From the NCBI GenBank assembly GCA_023380955.1, contig JAMCTB010000082.1:1-10255 (forward strand): a stretch of DNA of 10,255 nt. The letters are read 5' to 3'. Both the position numbers and the translations under genes were made by a program. The notes beneath the pieces are model-generated. The model was not told the DNA's origin. It saw nothing but the letters and a program-made list of their open reading frames with translations, and searched no databases. The stretch is from Chloroflexota bacterium (lineage in GTDB: Bacteria > Chloroflexota > UBA6077). This document shows positions 1-6,523 of the stretch, piece after piece. Numbering within the stretch: position 1 is the stretch's first letter; the number at the start of each line of letters is the position of its first letter.

Positions 1-306
1 GCCCTCTTCCGGGTGGTCCAGGAAGCGGTAACCAACATCGCCCGCCACGCCGAGGCGGAGAACGTGGTCATCAGCCTAGATTTCTCTCAGGCCGCGGTGG
101 TGATCGAGGTGGAGGACGACGGCAAGTGCTTCGACCTGACGGCCATCTCCCGAACCGCCGACAGGGGGCGAGGGCTGGGGCTGATGGGGATGCGAGAGCG
201 TGTGGCGCTCTTCTCGGGCGTTCTCACCGTGGAGACCTCCCCCGGCGCGGGCACTCAACTGCGGATCGAGGTTCCGCTAGAAGGGACCAAGAATGGGCAA
301 GATTAG
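1..306 (+). CDS. Sensor histidine kinase, NarX/DegS type, C-terminal ATPase part (5' end outside window)
   Basis: The frame is open from base 1, so the start codon and sensor region lie upstream. The visible 101 residues are the HATPase_c domain of an HPK7 (NarX/DegS/LiaS-like) kinase, which binds ATP and phosphorylates its partner regulator. The N box is seen as FRVVQEAVTNIARHA, the G1 box as VEDDGKCFDL, and the G2 box as GRGLGLMGMRERV, followed by the usual SxPGxGTxLRIEVPL ending. In G1 the residue after DDGK is Cys where most relatives have Gly, a mild oddity. The stop overlaps the start of the response regulator by 14 bases, so the two are very likely translationally coupled. The sensed signal cannot be judged because the N-terminus is missing. 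Confidence 0.93.
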   Translation, partial: ALFRVVQEAVTNIARHAEAENVVISLDFSQAAVVIEVEDDGKCFDLTAISRTADRGRGLGLMGMRERVALFSGVLTVETSPGAGTQLRIEVPLEGTKNGQD

Positions 307-949
307 GGTACTGATCGTCGACGACCATGCCATCTTGAGGGAGGGCATTCGGGCGCTTCTCAGCCTCTATCCGGACATCGAGGTGATCGGAGAGGCGGGC
401 GAAGGCCTGGAGGCCATCAACAAGACCCGGCAGTTGACCCCCGACATCGTCTTGATGGACATCGCCATGCCCGGCCTGGGCGGCCTCGAGGCAACCCTGG
501 AGATCCACAAGCAGAGCCCCAACAGCCGTGTGGTGATCCTGACGCAGCACGACGACAGCGAGTACATCTTCCCCATCCTGAAAGCCGGCGCCTCGGGCTA
601 CGTGCTGAAGAAGGCGGTGGGGACGGAGCTGGTGGCCGCCATCCGGGCCGTGCACGAGGGCGGCTCCTTCCTCTACCCCTCGGTGGCCAGGGCGGTGATC
701 GAGGGCTACATCCAGAGGGGCGAGGACGCTTCCGAATCCAGCTACGACCGGCTGACCGATCGGGAGAAGCAGGTGCTGAAGCTGATCGCCGAAGGGCGCA
801 GCAACCGGGACATCGCGGACATGCTGAGCCTCAGCGTCAAGACGGTGATCGCCCACCGGGCGAACCTGATGGAGAAGCTGAATATCCACAACCGGACGGA
901 GCTGGTGAAGTACGCCATCCGCAAGGGGCTGATCGCGGTGGACGCGTAG
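293..949 (+). CDS. NarL/FixJ-family response regulator
   Basis: This is a complete 218-residue regulator of normal family length. The receiver domain spans about residues 4-120, with the acidic pair D10-D11, phospho-acceptor D56 in VLMDIAMPG, switch T84 and conserved K106. A LuxR-type helix-turn-helix occupies about residues 152-212 (LTDREKQVLKLIAEGRSNRDIA, then SVKTVIAHRANLMEKL). The start ATG lies inside the kinase gene, with a purine-rich AGAAGGG about 7 bases upstream. By family knowledge it is phosphorylated by the adjacent kinase, dimerises and binds DNA at target promoters. Its targets are not shown; the nearby respiratory block is only a guess. An intrinsic terminator follows 16 bases after the stop. 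Confidence 0.96.
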   Translation: MGKIRVLIVDDHAILREGIRALLSLYPDIEVIGEAGEGLEAINKTRQLTPDIVLMDIAMPGLGGLEATLEIHKQSPNSRVVILTQHDDSEYIFPILKAGASGYVLKKAVGTELVAAIRAVHEGGSFLYPSVARAVIEGYIQRGEDASESSYDRLTDREKQVLKLIAEGRSNRDIADMLSLSVKTVIAHRANLMEKLNIHNRTELVKYAIRKGLIAVDA

Positions 950-965
950 AGGACCTCACCCCCTA

Positions 966-999
966 CCCCCTCTCCGAAGCGGAGAGGGGGTCTTCTTTT
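966..999 (+). terminator. Intrinsic terminator of the kinase/regulator operon
   Basis: A perfect 11-base-pair stem (966-976 with 980-990, CCCCCTCTCCG / CGGAGAGGGGG) has a 3-base AAG loop and is followed by TCTTCTTTT. It ends the two-component operon. The preceding bases 955-965 (CTCACCCCCTA) resemble the tail of the repeat at 1000-1035 read backwards, so this terminator was probably built from a dispersed repeat. Confidence 0.8.
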
Positions 1000-1035
1000 C
1001 CCTCTCCCCCTGGGAGAGGGTCAGGGTGAGGGCTG
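1000..1035 (+). repeat. 36-base hairpin-plus-tail dispersed repeat, copy 1
   Basis: A 9-base-pair stem CCCTCTCCC / GGGAGAGGG with loop CCT is followed by the tail TCAGGGTGAGGGCTG. A second copy lies in the opposite orientation inside murE (8289-8324). The two agree at 33 of 36 positions and differ only in the three loop bases. Confidence 0.85.
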
Positions 1036-1040
1036 TGGCG

Positions 1041-1060
1041 TCAAAGGGGCCTGGCCCCCT
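1041..1060 (-). terminator. Possible weak terminator of the aminotransferase gene
   Basis: Read on the minus strand, a GGGGC-CAG-GCCCC hairpin lies just after the aminotransferase stop and is followed by only TTTG. The stem is short and the T-run poor, so termination may instead depend on other factors or on the convergent hairpins beyond it. Confidence 0.35.
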
Positions 1061-1066
1061 AGACAT

Positions 1067-2233
1067 CTACCTCTTGATCGCCTTGATCGCCCCGTCGATC
1101 CGCCGCAGGGCCTCTCGCAGGTTGGGCAGGGAGTTGGCGTAGGAAATCCGCAGGTAGCCGTCGCCTGCATCGCCGAAGGCGGTTCCAGAGAGGCTGGCAA
1201 CCCCCGCTTCGTGGAGCAGGTAATGTGCGAACTGCTTCGACGGCATCCCCACCCGAGTGACGTTGGGAAAGGCGTAGAAGGCGCCGGCCGGCCAGCGGCA
1301 GCTTATCCCCTCGATGGAGTTGAGCCCCTCCACCACCACCTTCCGCCGCTCGGTGAACTCCGCCACCATCTTCGCCACGTCGGGTTCCGCCTGGGGACAG
1401 GCCAGGGCAGCCCGCTGGATGAAGGTGGGGGTGCAGGAGACGCTGTTGTTCACCAGCCGGACGAAATGTATGACCAGGGACGGGGGCACGATGCCAAATC
1501 CCAGCCGCCAACCCGTCATCGCGTAGCTCTTGGAGTGGCCATCCAGGATTATTGTCCGCTCCGCCATACCAGGGAAGGTGGCGATGCTGACGTGGCTGCC
1601 CTGGTAGAGGATACGGCGATAGACCTCATCCGACAGCACCCAGAGGTCGTGCTTCACCGCGAGGGCGGCTATCTCCTCCAACTGGGAGGGAGGAACGACA
1701 CCCCCCGTGGGGTTGTGAGGGGAGTTGAGGATCAGGAGAGTGGTCCTCGGGGTGATCTTGGAGCGCAGCTTCTCCAGGTCGATCCCGAAGTCCCGCTCCT
1801 CCCGCAACTCCAGGGGAACCGCCTTGGCGCCCACGAAGTCGATCATCGACCGATAGATGGGGAAGCCCGGGTCGGGGTAGATCACCTCGTCCCCTTCCTC
1901 GGCCAGGGCCAGAATGGTAAAGAACATGATGGGCTTGGCGCCCGGGGTGACGATCACCTGGGACGCATCCAACGCCATGCCTCGGCTCTTGGACGCCTCG
2001 GCGGCGATGACTTCGCGAAGTTCCGGCAAGCCTTGAGACGGACCGTAGTGGGTGAAGCCCTCGTCCAGGGCCTCCTTGGCGGCCGCTGTAATGGCGGGGG
2101 GAGTGTCGAAATCAGGCTCCCCGATCTCCAAATGGATGACGCTTTTTCCCTGTGCCTCCAGGGCTCGCGCCTGCGCGAGCACGTCGAAGGCGGTCTCCAT
2201 GCCCAACCGATCCATCTTACCTGCTATTTTCAT
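1067..2233 (-). CDS. PLP-dependent aminotransferase, class I/II (aspartate aminotransferase-like, subgroup Ig)
   Basis: The product is a 388-residue cytosolic fold-type I aminotransferase that moves an amino group between an amino acid and a 2-oxo acid through pyridoxal phosphate. Visible residues are: IGEPDFDTP near 37-44; YPDPGFPIYRSM near 119-130; N174 in NSPHNPTG; D202 and Y205 in SDEVYRR; the Schiff-base Lys K235 in HSKSYAMTGWR; and the carboxylate-binding R362 in LRISYA. The frame stays open upstream to 2410, but ATG 2233 is chosen because AGGAGG lies 8 bases before it and the family begins about here. The exact substrate (Asp, Ala, Tyr or others) cannot be assigned from sequence; relatives include AspC-like and MalY/PatA-like enzymes. 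It is transcribed alone and divergently from the cytochrome block. Confidence 0.95.
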   Translation of the reverse strand: MKIAGKMDRLGMETAFDVLAQARALEAQGKSVIHLEIGEPDFDTPPAITAAAKEALDEGFTHYGPSQGLPELREVIAAEASKSRGMALDASQVIVTPGAKPIMFFTILALAEEGDEVIYPDPGFPIYRSMIDFVGAKAVPLELREERDFGIDLEKLRSKITPRTTLLILNSPHNPTGGVVPPSQLEEIAALAVKHDLWVLSDEVYRRILYQGSHVSIATFPGMAERTIILDGHSKSYAMTGWRLGFGIVPPSLVIHFVRLVNNSVSCTPTFIQRAALACPQAEPDVAKMVAEFTERRKVVVEGLNSIEGISCRWPAGAFYAFPNVTRVGMPSKQFAHYLLHEAGVASLSGTAFGDAGDGYLRISYANSLPNLREALRRIDGAIKAIKR

Positions 2234-2256
2234 CGCCTGTGCCCTCCTGGCGCGCG

Positions 2257-2285
2257 ATTCTAACACCTTGCGTATTCTGAGGCCA
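2257..2285 (-). promoter_or_regulatory. Candidate promoter of the aminotransferase gene
   Basis: On the minus strand, TAGAAT (2257-2262) matches the -10 consensus at five of six bases and is about 24 bases upstream of the start codon. The -35 hexamer at 17-base spacing (TGGCCT, 2280-2285) is poor. This is a consensus match only. Confidence 0.3.
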
Positions 2286-2393
2286 CCCTCTTTCCTTTCA
2301 CGGGTCCGGACAGAGTTCCAGACGCGTGGGAAATAGGGTGTATGCGCTGCCGGATTAGTATCTTCTGCCGATTCCCTGGATCGTTCCAAAGAG

Positions 2394-2507
2394 TACAATG
2401 GTGCTACCAAAAGGAAATGGTGGTGGTCCCCTCGAAGGAGAGAGGTAGACCACCGGCTCGGTAGCAGCCTTCCAACTCAGTGTCGAGGCCCAAGCCCCAG
2501 GGCTTGG
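2394..2507 (+). promoter_or_regulatory. Structured leader upstream of the small membrane protein gene
   Basis: Three paired elements precede the gene at 2522. The outer 7-base-pair stem joins TGCTACC (2402-2408) to GGTAGCA (2460-2466). Within it, GGTGGTC (2422-2428) pairs with GACCACC (2448-2454), and inside that CCTC (2430-2433) can pair with GAGG (2442-2445), leaving an 8-base purine loop. A separate perfect hairpin CCAAGCCC-CA-GGGCTTGG (2490-2507) ends 3 bases before the AGGAGG ribosome binding site. A possible -10 box TACAAT (2394-2399) would start transcription near 2406 and clip the outer stem, so the true promoter may lie further upstream. I do not recognise a named riboswitch class here. 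Confidence 0.35.
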
Positions 2508-2521
2508 AGAAGGAGGTCACG

Positions 2522-2947
2522 ATGATCACCAAACACGTTGGCGGCGAAGTCGTCAAGGGCGGCATCTACTGGAGCATGAGCGCGGGAGAGTTCGTCTCGG
2601 TCCCTAGAGAGGGCGGGCGGTTGGCCGGAAGCATGCAGGACAGCTACCTCAGGGCACCCCTTCCGGTGGTGCTGGTGGTGGGTCCCATCATGGGCCTCGC
2701 CTTCGCCATCTTCCTCCCGCTGTCTGGTCTGCTGGTTCTGGTACCCTTCCTGGCCGACAAGCTGCGCGGGGCACTGATCCCCAGCGCGGCCCACGCGGCG
2801 GCAGGCACTACCTTGCAGCCGGGCATCTCCTACCTGGAGCCCCGACCCCGGACGGCCCCGGAGGAGCGACCCACCGAAACGCCGGAACAGGGCAAGCTGG
2901 TGGACCTGGCCAAGGAGATCGCCGAAAAAAGGTGGCAAGACAGGTAG
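2522..2947 (+). CDS. Small membrane protein of unknown function, upstream of the cytochrome genes
   Basis: This is a 141-residue protein I do not recognise. The N-terminal ~43 residues are polar and begin MITKHVGGEVVKGGIYWS. They are followed by a hydrophobic stretch at about 45-78, broken by Pro/Gly and long enough for one long or two short membrane helices. A Pro/Glu-rich linker (about 104-122) and a charged amphipathic end (KLVDLAKEIAEKRW) complete it. There are no CXXCH motifs, cysteines or obvious catalytic residues. ATG 2522 is chosen over the in-frame GTG at 2480 because AGGAGG sits 5 bases upstream, and the GTG lacks a site and falls in hairpin-forming leader. It is co-directional with the cytochromes, 142 bases away, but a terminator-like hairpin lies between, so membership in the same operon is uncertain. 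Confidence 0.75.
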   Translation: MITKHVGGEVVKGGIYWSMSAGEFVSVPREGGRLAGSMQDSYLRAPLPVVLVVGPIMGLAFAIFLPLSGLLVLVPFLADKLRGALIPSAAHAAAGTTLQPGISYLEPRPRTAPEERPTETPEQGKLVDLAKEIAEKRWQDR

Positions 2948-2958
2948 AGGGGAAAGCT

Positions 2959-2986
2959 GTAGAGACGCGACAGGTCGCATCTCTAC
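2959..2986. repeat. 28-base palindromic repeat (GTAGAGACGCGAC type)
   Basis: GTAGAGACGCGAC and GTCGCATCTCTAC flank a 2-base centre, with one mismatch between the 13-base arms. Palindromes starting GTAGAGACG are a familiar kind of short dispersed intergenic repeat in several GC-rich and cyanobacterial genomes (from memory). It sits 12 bases after the stop of the small membrane protein. No second copy was found in this window. Confidence 0.65.
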
Positions 2987-3028
2987 CCGTGGAGTGAACA
3001 ACCAGATCTAGAGGGCAGACCCGATGAT

Positions 3029-3077
3029 GGGGCGCCGAGGGGCTCTGAGGACGGAGCCCCCGGCGCCCCTTTTGTTT
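3029..3077 (+). terminator. Strong terminator-like hairpin in the leader of the multiheme cytochrome gene
   Basis: GGGGCGCCGAGGGGCTC (from 3029) pairs with GGAGCCCCCGGCGCCCC (to 3069) around a short loop, with one bulged base, and is followed directly by TTTTGTTT. It has all marks of an intrinsic terminator. It ends only about 12 bases before the cytochrome's start codon at 3090 and overlaps the cytochrome's ribosome binding region. It could end the upstream gene, with readthrough or attenuation controlling the cytochrome. Confidence 0.8.
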
Positions 3078-3089
3078 GAGGGAGAGAGC

Positions 3090-4520
3090 ATGCAAGCAAA
3101 GATGCTGCTTCGGACGAAGAGGTCGGTGGAGAGACGCTTGGCCGTCGCCCTGGCCGTCGTGGCTGTTGCAGTGGCGATCGCCTTTGCCTTCATAGGAATG
3201 GCTCTCGCAGAACCCAATCAGCAACCCAAGACCACCCACGAGTTGCAGGGCAGGGAGAACTGCCTGACCTGCCACCCGGTTGGAGGCGGCGTGAAGCCAT
3301 CGCCGGCCAATCACGCCTCCTACAGCAACGCCACCTGCCTCGGATGCCACCCCGTCGCTGGCGCTGCGCCGGCAGCAGCCGCGAAGCCCCCGGCGCAGCC
3401 CACCACACCGCCGGCCGAGCCGTCGCGACCCGCGTCCCCGGCCGCACAGGCCCCGGCGCCATCGCCCCCCGCCACTGCCCAACCCTCCAGCCCTCTGGAG
3501 CAGTTGGGGGGAGAGACCAGCAAACCGGTCCCGCCCGCCTCCGCCGCGCCGGCGCCATCCTGCATCGATTGCCACAAGAACCCCGGCCTCTCGATGGCCC
3601 TGGGGAACGGGGATAAGCTGAGCCTTACCGTGAATGAGGCCGACATGAACCAGTCGGTTCACCAGGGCAAGCTGAGCTGCACCGACTGCCACAGCCGCAT
3701 CACCGGCTTTCCCCACAAGAAGGTTCAGTTCAACAGCAGACAGGAGTACTCCATCGCCCAGTACGAGGCGTGCAAGCGGTGCCACTTCGCCAACTACACC
3801 AAGACCCTGGACAGCATGCACTACAAGGTGATGGCTTCCGGGAACCAGAATGCCCCGCTCTGCACCGATTGCCACGGCTACCACTCCGTGTCGATTCCCA
3901 ATGAGCCGCGCACCAAGATCTCACTGAGCTGCGGCAAGTGCCACACCGACGTCTACGAGACCTACTCCAAGAGCGTCCACGGCGCAGCCTTGATGAACGG
4001 CGGGAGCGCGGACGTGCCGGTGTGCACCGACTGTCACGGCGCTCACGTCATCAGGGATACCAGCTCAGCCTCTTTCCGCAACAACACGCCCGAGATGTGC
4101 GCCAAGTGCCACTCCGATGCGACGATGATGGGCAAGTACGGACTGTCGCCCAACGTCTTCAAGACCTACGCCCAGGACTTCCACGGCGCGACGGTGAGCC
4201 TGACCAAGCGCCAGAGCGGGGACAGTTGGACCGCCAAGGCCGTCTGCTCCGACTGCCATGGTGTCCACAACATCAAGTCCTTCAAGAACGAGGAGCCGGC
4301 CCAGGTCAGGCAGGACGTGATGGTCGCCTGCCAGAAGTGCCATTCCGACACCAGCAACAACTTCCCTGAGGCCTGGATGGGCCATTACCAGCTCAGCCTG
4401 GAGAAGACCCCTCTGCCCTTCCTGGTGAGGTCCTTCTACTGGGTCATGATCCCCTTCATGCTCGTGGGGCTGCTGCTCCACATCGTCGTCGACCTCTGGC
4501 GCATCGCCAGGAATCGGTAA
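3090..4520 (+). CDS. Undecaheme c-type cytochrome, exported and C-terminally membrane-anchored
   Basis: The product has 476 residues with 11 CXXCH heme-binding motifs, at Cys 58, 83, 158, 197, 228, 258, 281, 312, 337, 386 and 414. The N-terminus is a Sec signal: basic region, hydrophobic core about 18-38, and a likely cleavage after ALA at residue 40. The first two motifs form a small head, separated from the other nine by a Pro/Ala-rich linker (about 91-156). Further His residues (SVHQG, SMHYK, SVHGAA, DFHGAT, GHYQL) look like distal heme ligands, suggesting mostly bis-His hemes as in cytochrome c3/NapC/c554-like proteins. A single helix at about 449-470 with a basic end anchors it, leaving the hemes outside the cytoplasmic membrane. 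ATG 3090 is chosen because GAGGGAGAGAG lies just upstream; the frame extends to 3024 but that stretch is the terminator hairpin. Inferred role: electron transfer with the cytochrome b encoded 14 bases downstream. Confidence 0.92.
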   Translation: MQAKMLLRTKRSVERRLAVALAVVAVAVAIAFAFIGMALAEPNQQPKTTHELQGRENCLTCHPVGGGVKPSPANHASYSNATCLGCHPVAGAAPAAAAKPPAQPTTPPAEPSRPASPAAQAPAPSPPATAQPSSPLEQLGGETSKPVPPASAAPAPSCIDCHKNPGLSMALGNGDKLSLTVNEADMNQSVHQGKLSCTDCHSRITGFPHKKVQFNSRQEYSIAQYEACKRCHFANYTKTLDSMHYKVMASGNQNAPLCTDCHGYHSVSIPNEPRTKISLSCGKCHTDVYETYSKSVHGAALMNGGSADVPVCTDCHGAHVIRDTSSASFRNNTPEMCAKCHSDATMMGKYGLSPNVFKTYAQDFHGATVSLTKRQSGDSWTAKAVCSDCHGVHNIKSFKNEEPAQVRQDVMVACQKCHSDTSNNFPEAWMGHYQLSLEKTPLPFLVRSFYWVMIPFMLVGLLLHIVVDLWRIARNR

Positions 4521-4534
4521 GGGAGGGAACGGAT

Positions 4535-5308
4535 ATGAAAGCCGAATATCAGGGACAAACCCGGGCGCCTGAATACTTCGTCCGCTTCAGCCCCAGCCAG
4601 CGGGCGGAACACCTGTTTATGATGATCTCCTTTACCGCCCTGGTGGTAACCGGATTGCCGCAGAAGTTCTTCGGCTCCGGCTGGGCTCAGACCATCATCC
4701 TGGCCCTGGGCGGGATCGAGACCACTCGGCTGGTCCACCGGGGCTTCGCGATACTGTTCTGCCTGGAGGCCCTGTACCACGGGGCCTTCATCGCCCGACT
4801 GATAGTGACGGGCCGCTTCGTCCCCAGCATGATACCCGGACTGAAGGACGTAGCCGACGCCCTGCAGTGCTTCAAGTACTGCATCGGGGCCTCCTCCGTG
4901 TACCCCAGGTTCGATCGCTTCGATTTCCGCCAGAAGTTCGAGTATTGGGGTGTGGCCATGGGCGGGGTGATCGTGATCCTCTCGGGGCTGATGCTGATGT
5001 TCCCCGCCCAGGTGACCCATCTGCTCCCAGGGGCCTTCGTGCCGGCGGCCAAGGAGATGCACGGTGGGGAGGCGATCCTCGCCTTCTCGGTCATCGTGGT
5101 CTGGCACATGTACGGGGCTCACTTCAACCCCCTGCGCTTCCCGGGTGACCTCACCATCTTCACCGGCAAGATGTCGCGGGAGCAGATGATCGAGGAGCAC
5201 CCCCTGGAGTATGCCCGAATCATGGGGATCACCCAGGAAGAGGAGAAGCACGAAGAGGCGAAGAGGCCCCAGACGGCCATACTGGAGCGGCACATCCCGA
5301 TCCAGTAG
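4535..5308 (+). CDS. Membrane cytochrome b (formate dehydrogenase gamma / b561-like), quinone-linked partner of the multiheme cytochrome
   Basis: This 257-residue integral membrane protein has four hydrophobic segments, near 25-45, 65-90, 137-158 and 177-197. Candidate heme b ligands are H26 (QRAEHLFMM), H68 (RLVHRGFAI), H176 (KEMHGGEA) and H191 or H196 (VVWHMYGAH), the pattern of FdnI/b561-like diheme cytochromes. The polar C-terminus after about 200 is cytoplasmic-looking and rich in Glu and Lys. GGGAGGG lies 7 bases before the ATG, and the gap to the cytochrome c gene is 14 bases, so the two are surely co-transcribed. By family knowledge such proteins pass electrons between quinone and a periplasmic partner. 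The direction (quinol oxidation or quinone reduction) is not decided by the sequence. A perfect terminator palindrome follows. Confidence 0.9.
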   Translation: MKAEYQGQTRAPEYFVRFSPSQRAEHLFMMISFTALVVTGLPQKFFGSGWAQTIILALGGIETTRLVHRGFAILFCLEALYHGAFIARLIVTGRFVPSMIPGLKDVADALQCFKYCIGASSVYPRFDRFDFRQKFEYWGVAMGGVIVILSGLMLMFPAQVTHLLPGAFVPAAKEMHGGEAILAFSVIVVWHMYGAHFNPLRFPGDLTIFTGKMSREQMIEEHPLEYARIMGITQEEEKHEEAKRPQTAILERHIPIQ

Positions 5309-5352
5309 AGGTTCAGAGAGACTCCGAACCCCGGGTCGCGGGGAAAGGTGCA

Positions 5353-5386
5353 GGGGCCGGCAGCGCTGCCGGCCCCGTTCTCTTTG
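5353..5386 (+). terminator. Intrinsic terminator of the cytochrome operon
   Basis: A perfect 24-base palindrome (5353-5376, GGGGCCGGCAGC and its complement) is followed by GTTCTCTTT. It lies 45 bases after the cytochrome b stop and separates the respiratory block from the protease gene. Confidence 0.8.
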
Positions 5387-5476
5387 GGAGTCGGGGCGTT
5401 CCCGCCCCCGGGCGGGTCGCGGGCGGCGCCTATCGCATACTGGAGGGCTGAATGGTAATATTCCGCTCGATTCCCG

Positions 5477-6487
5477 ATGAAGGGTTTGAAGCTGATGGTG
5501 GCGAACTGGCTGGAATACGCCGGGCTGGCGATTGTCTACTCGCTGCTGGCCGCGGCTATCCTGGAGGCCCTCCTCCACCTCTGGCAGGTGCAGGACCCGC
5601 CCCTCGCCCTGGGGTTTCGGCTGTCGATCCTGGTCATCCCACCCTTGGCCCCCATCATCTTCTCCCTCCTCGGCCCGGGGTGGGGCTCGGAGCCCTTCCG
5701 CCAGCAGACCGCGCTGCTGGAGCTGCGCCGCTGGCTGGGGCCGGAGCCCAGCCTATCCCACTCGGGTTGGGCCCTGCTGCTGGCCGTCGTCGCCGCCACC
5801 ACCCTGCTGTCGATCGGCCTGGAGGCGGACGGCTATCTGCGACGGCCGGCGCGCCGGGCGCACGGGTCCCAACCTTCGCTCCCCCTGCCCGCCGATCTCA
5901 AGCTGGCCCTAAAGAGGCTGGCCGACGAAGGAATAGCTCCCTTCCCCATCCTGTTGGTGGATCGGCGGGACCCGGCCGCCTGCACCGCCGGCCTCCGGCA
6001 GCCAACCATCCTGCTGTCCACGGGGCTGGTGGAGATGCTGGACCAGGATGAGCTGGAGGGGGTGCTGGCCCACGAGATGGCCCACGGGAGGCGGCGGGAC
6101 AACTGGCTGGGGTGGCTCCTCTTCGGCCTGCGGCTGTCTTCTTTCTACAACCCGGTGGCCCTGCTCGCCTTCCACCAGATCGGCCACGACATGGAGAGGA
6201 TCTGCGACGCCGAGGCCGGGCGGCTGACCCGCAAGCCGGTCGCTCTGGCTTCGGCCCTCCTGAAAGTCCACCAGGCCTCTCGGGCATCGACCCAGACCGC
6301 GCCGGGTTGGTCGCGACGGGTCGGGAGAAAGGCCGTCGCCCTGGAGAATCGGGCTCGAAGGGCGCTGGTAGAGGACCGAATAGAGCGGCTCCTTCACCCG
6401 GAAGCGGTGGCTCGGGTCAGCTACCCGGGCCTGCGGCTCGGATTGGCGGTGGTGGTCGCGGTGGGATTGGCGTATCTCGTGGTCTAG
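5477..6487 (+). CDS. M56-family (BlaR1-like) membrane zinc metalloprotease
   Basis: A 336-residue protein with hydrophobic segments near 12-34, 46-66, 97-115 and, after the catalytic region, 318-336. The zinc site is HEMAH at 199-203, preceded by QDELEGVLA, with likely third ligand E240 in DMERICDAEA; that HExxH...ExxCD spacing is typical of M56 rather than M48. The segment LGWLLFGLRLSSFYNPVALLAF matches the hydrophobic stretch between these motifs in the BlaR1 family. Unlike BlaR1/MecR1 it has no penicillin-binding sensor domain, so it would be a bare protease module. ATG 5477 has no ribosome binding site; ATG 5495 (residue 7), with GAAGGG 10 bases before it, may be the real start. No BlaI-type repressor is nearby. 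Substrate and signal are unknown. Confidence 0.85.
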   Translation: MKGLKLMVANWLEYAGLAIVYSLLAAAILEALLHLWQVQDPPLALGFRLSILVIPPLAPIIFSLLGPGWGSEPFRQQTALLELRRWLGPEPSLSHSGWALLLAVVAATTLLSIGLEADGYLRRPARRAHGSQPSLPLPADLKLALKRLADEGIAPFPILLVDRRDPAACTAGLRQPTILLSTGLVEMLDQDELEGVLAHEMAHGRRRDNWLGWLLFGLRLSSFYNPVALLAFHQIGHDMERICDAEAGRLTRKPVALASALLKVHQASRASTQTAPGWSRRVGRKAVALENRARRALVEDRIERLLHPEAVARVSYPGLRLGLAVVVAVGLAYLVV

Positions 6488-6523
6488 CCGGCCGCCCTAA
6501 TAGATGACAAGAGGCTCCCAAGA

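Noticed and set aside
1211..2263. 350-codon open frame on the plus strand
   Set aside because: It lies opposite the aminotransferase, whose motifs are unmistakable. Long antisense frames are expected in GC-rich DNA, and its His/Gly/Arg-rich product resembles no protein.
2402..2507. T-box or other known riboswitch
   Set aside because: No T-box antiterminator core, and no match by eye to SAM, cyclic-di-GMP, glycine, tetrahydrofolate or molybdenum cofactor consensus; kept only as an unassigned structured leader.
3024..3089. Earlier start for the multiheme cytochrome
   Set aside because: These codons are made by the terminator hairpin, and the ribosome binding site and signal peptide fit ATG 3090 instead.
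2808..3884. 358-codon open frame on the minus strand
   Set aside because: It is antisense to the multiheme cytochrome and runs across the terminator and palindrome; the product is Gly/Arg/Leu-rich low complexity.
5452..6051. 199-codon frame starting at ATG 5452 with GGAGGG just upstream
   Set aside because: The ribosome-binding-like site is good, but the product is a Pro/Gly/Arg-rich shadow of the M56 protease in another frame. The bases may instead hold a promoter (TGGTAATAT) for the protease.
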